Positions 50,049 to 50,066 of a DNA stretch of 50,066 bases are shown here, one piece after another; the stretch's first letter is position 1, and each line of letters begins with the position of its first letter. The position numbers and the translations under genes are program-made. The stretch is from Kiritimatiellia bacterium (GTDB lineage: Bacteria; Verrucomicrobiota; Kiritimatiellia; RFP12; UBA1067): positions 1 through 50,066 of the forward strand of contig JAFWKK010000068.1 of assembly GCA_017514235.1 (NCBI GenBank), given 5' to 3'. Under the pieces are notes generated by a model. That model saw only the letters and a list, made by a program, of their open reading frames with translations. It ran no database searches and had not been told where the DNA came from.

Positions 50049-50066
50049 GCCACGTGCCAAAAACCA

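Overview
The window is a GC-rich bacterial chromosome segment carrying a CRISPR array, housekeeping genes (uup, nifS, dnaE, der, a NuoE/NuoF-like pair) and two long runs of secreted hydrolases. Multi-domain glycosidases, Sec and Tat signals, beta-strand-repeat proteins of the autotransporter-associated type, and XylR-like and GntR/sugar-binding regulators together suggest an uncultured gut or sediment member of the PVC superphylum, most likely Kiritimatiellota or Lentisphaerota. That lineage is an inference; no rRNA gene is present.

Layout. 1-1006: the leader-distal end of a CRISPR array with a type I-C-like 32-nt repeat; the leader and cas genes would lie to the left, outside the window. 1009-2073: a RAYT/Y1-type transposase-like gene with three copies of a short palindrome-like element. 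2132-4826: peptidase S66 and an ABC-F protein (Uup). 4865-7039: L-rhamnose mutarotase and an OPT-family transporter. 7100-8315: a XylR-type regulator on the minus strand. 8357-22911: an apparent eight-gene operon with a beta-strand-repeat protein, calcineurin-like phosphoesterase, glycerophosphodiester phosphodiesterase, GH3 enzyme, Tat-exported MBL-fold hydrolase, a 1470-residue multi-domain glycosidase-like protein, a GH20-like Tat protein and a lipoprotein. 22921-29854: a small lipoprotein and nifS (minus strand), then dnaE and a divergent Nramp-like transporter (plus strand). 29900-46111: a second secreted-hydrolase region with a tandem SGNH esterase, GntR-type regulator, 89-residue secreted protein, SUMF1-domain protein, two glycosidase-like proteins, a second Tat-exported MBL hydrolase, a second beta-strand-repeat protein, a large multi-domain glycosidase and a GH39-like enzyme. 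46220-49905: der, converging on NuoF/NuoE-like genes. A promoter at the right edge probably drives the next gene.

The two hydrolase regions look like parallel glycan-utilisation loci. Each has a sugar-sensing regulator, a beta-strand-repeat surface protein, a Tat-exported MBL hydrolase, a large protein with an apparent alpha/alpha-toroid domain, and glycoside hydrolases. The first adds phosphodiester-cleaving enzymes, which suggests a phosphate-containing or sulfate/phosphate-decorated substrate, and rhamnose mutarotase sits nearby.

The most unusual signals are: a repeated extended -10 promoter (TGN-TATAAT) often only 6-10 nt before a start codon, implying leaderless or near-leaderless mRNAs, including a back-to-back nifS/dnaE pair; a shared C-terminal ending (G-M/T-T-I/V-x-I/V-basic-stop) on three secreted proteins; a 45-nt direct repeat bracketing a glycosidase gene, one copy in the wrong frame; and several family members altered at hallmark residues (Uup, Der, Nramp, RAYT).
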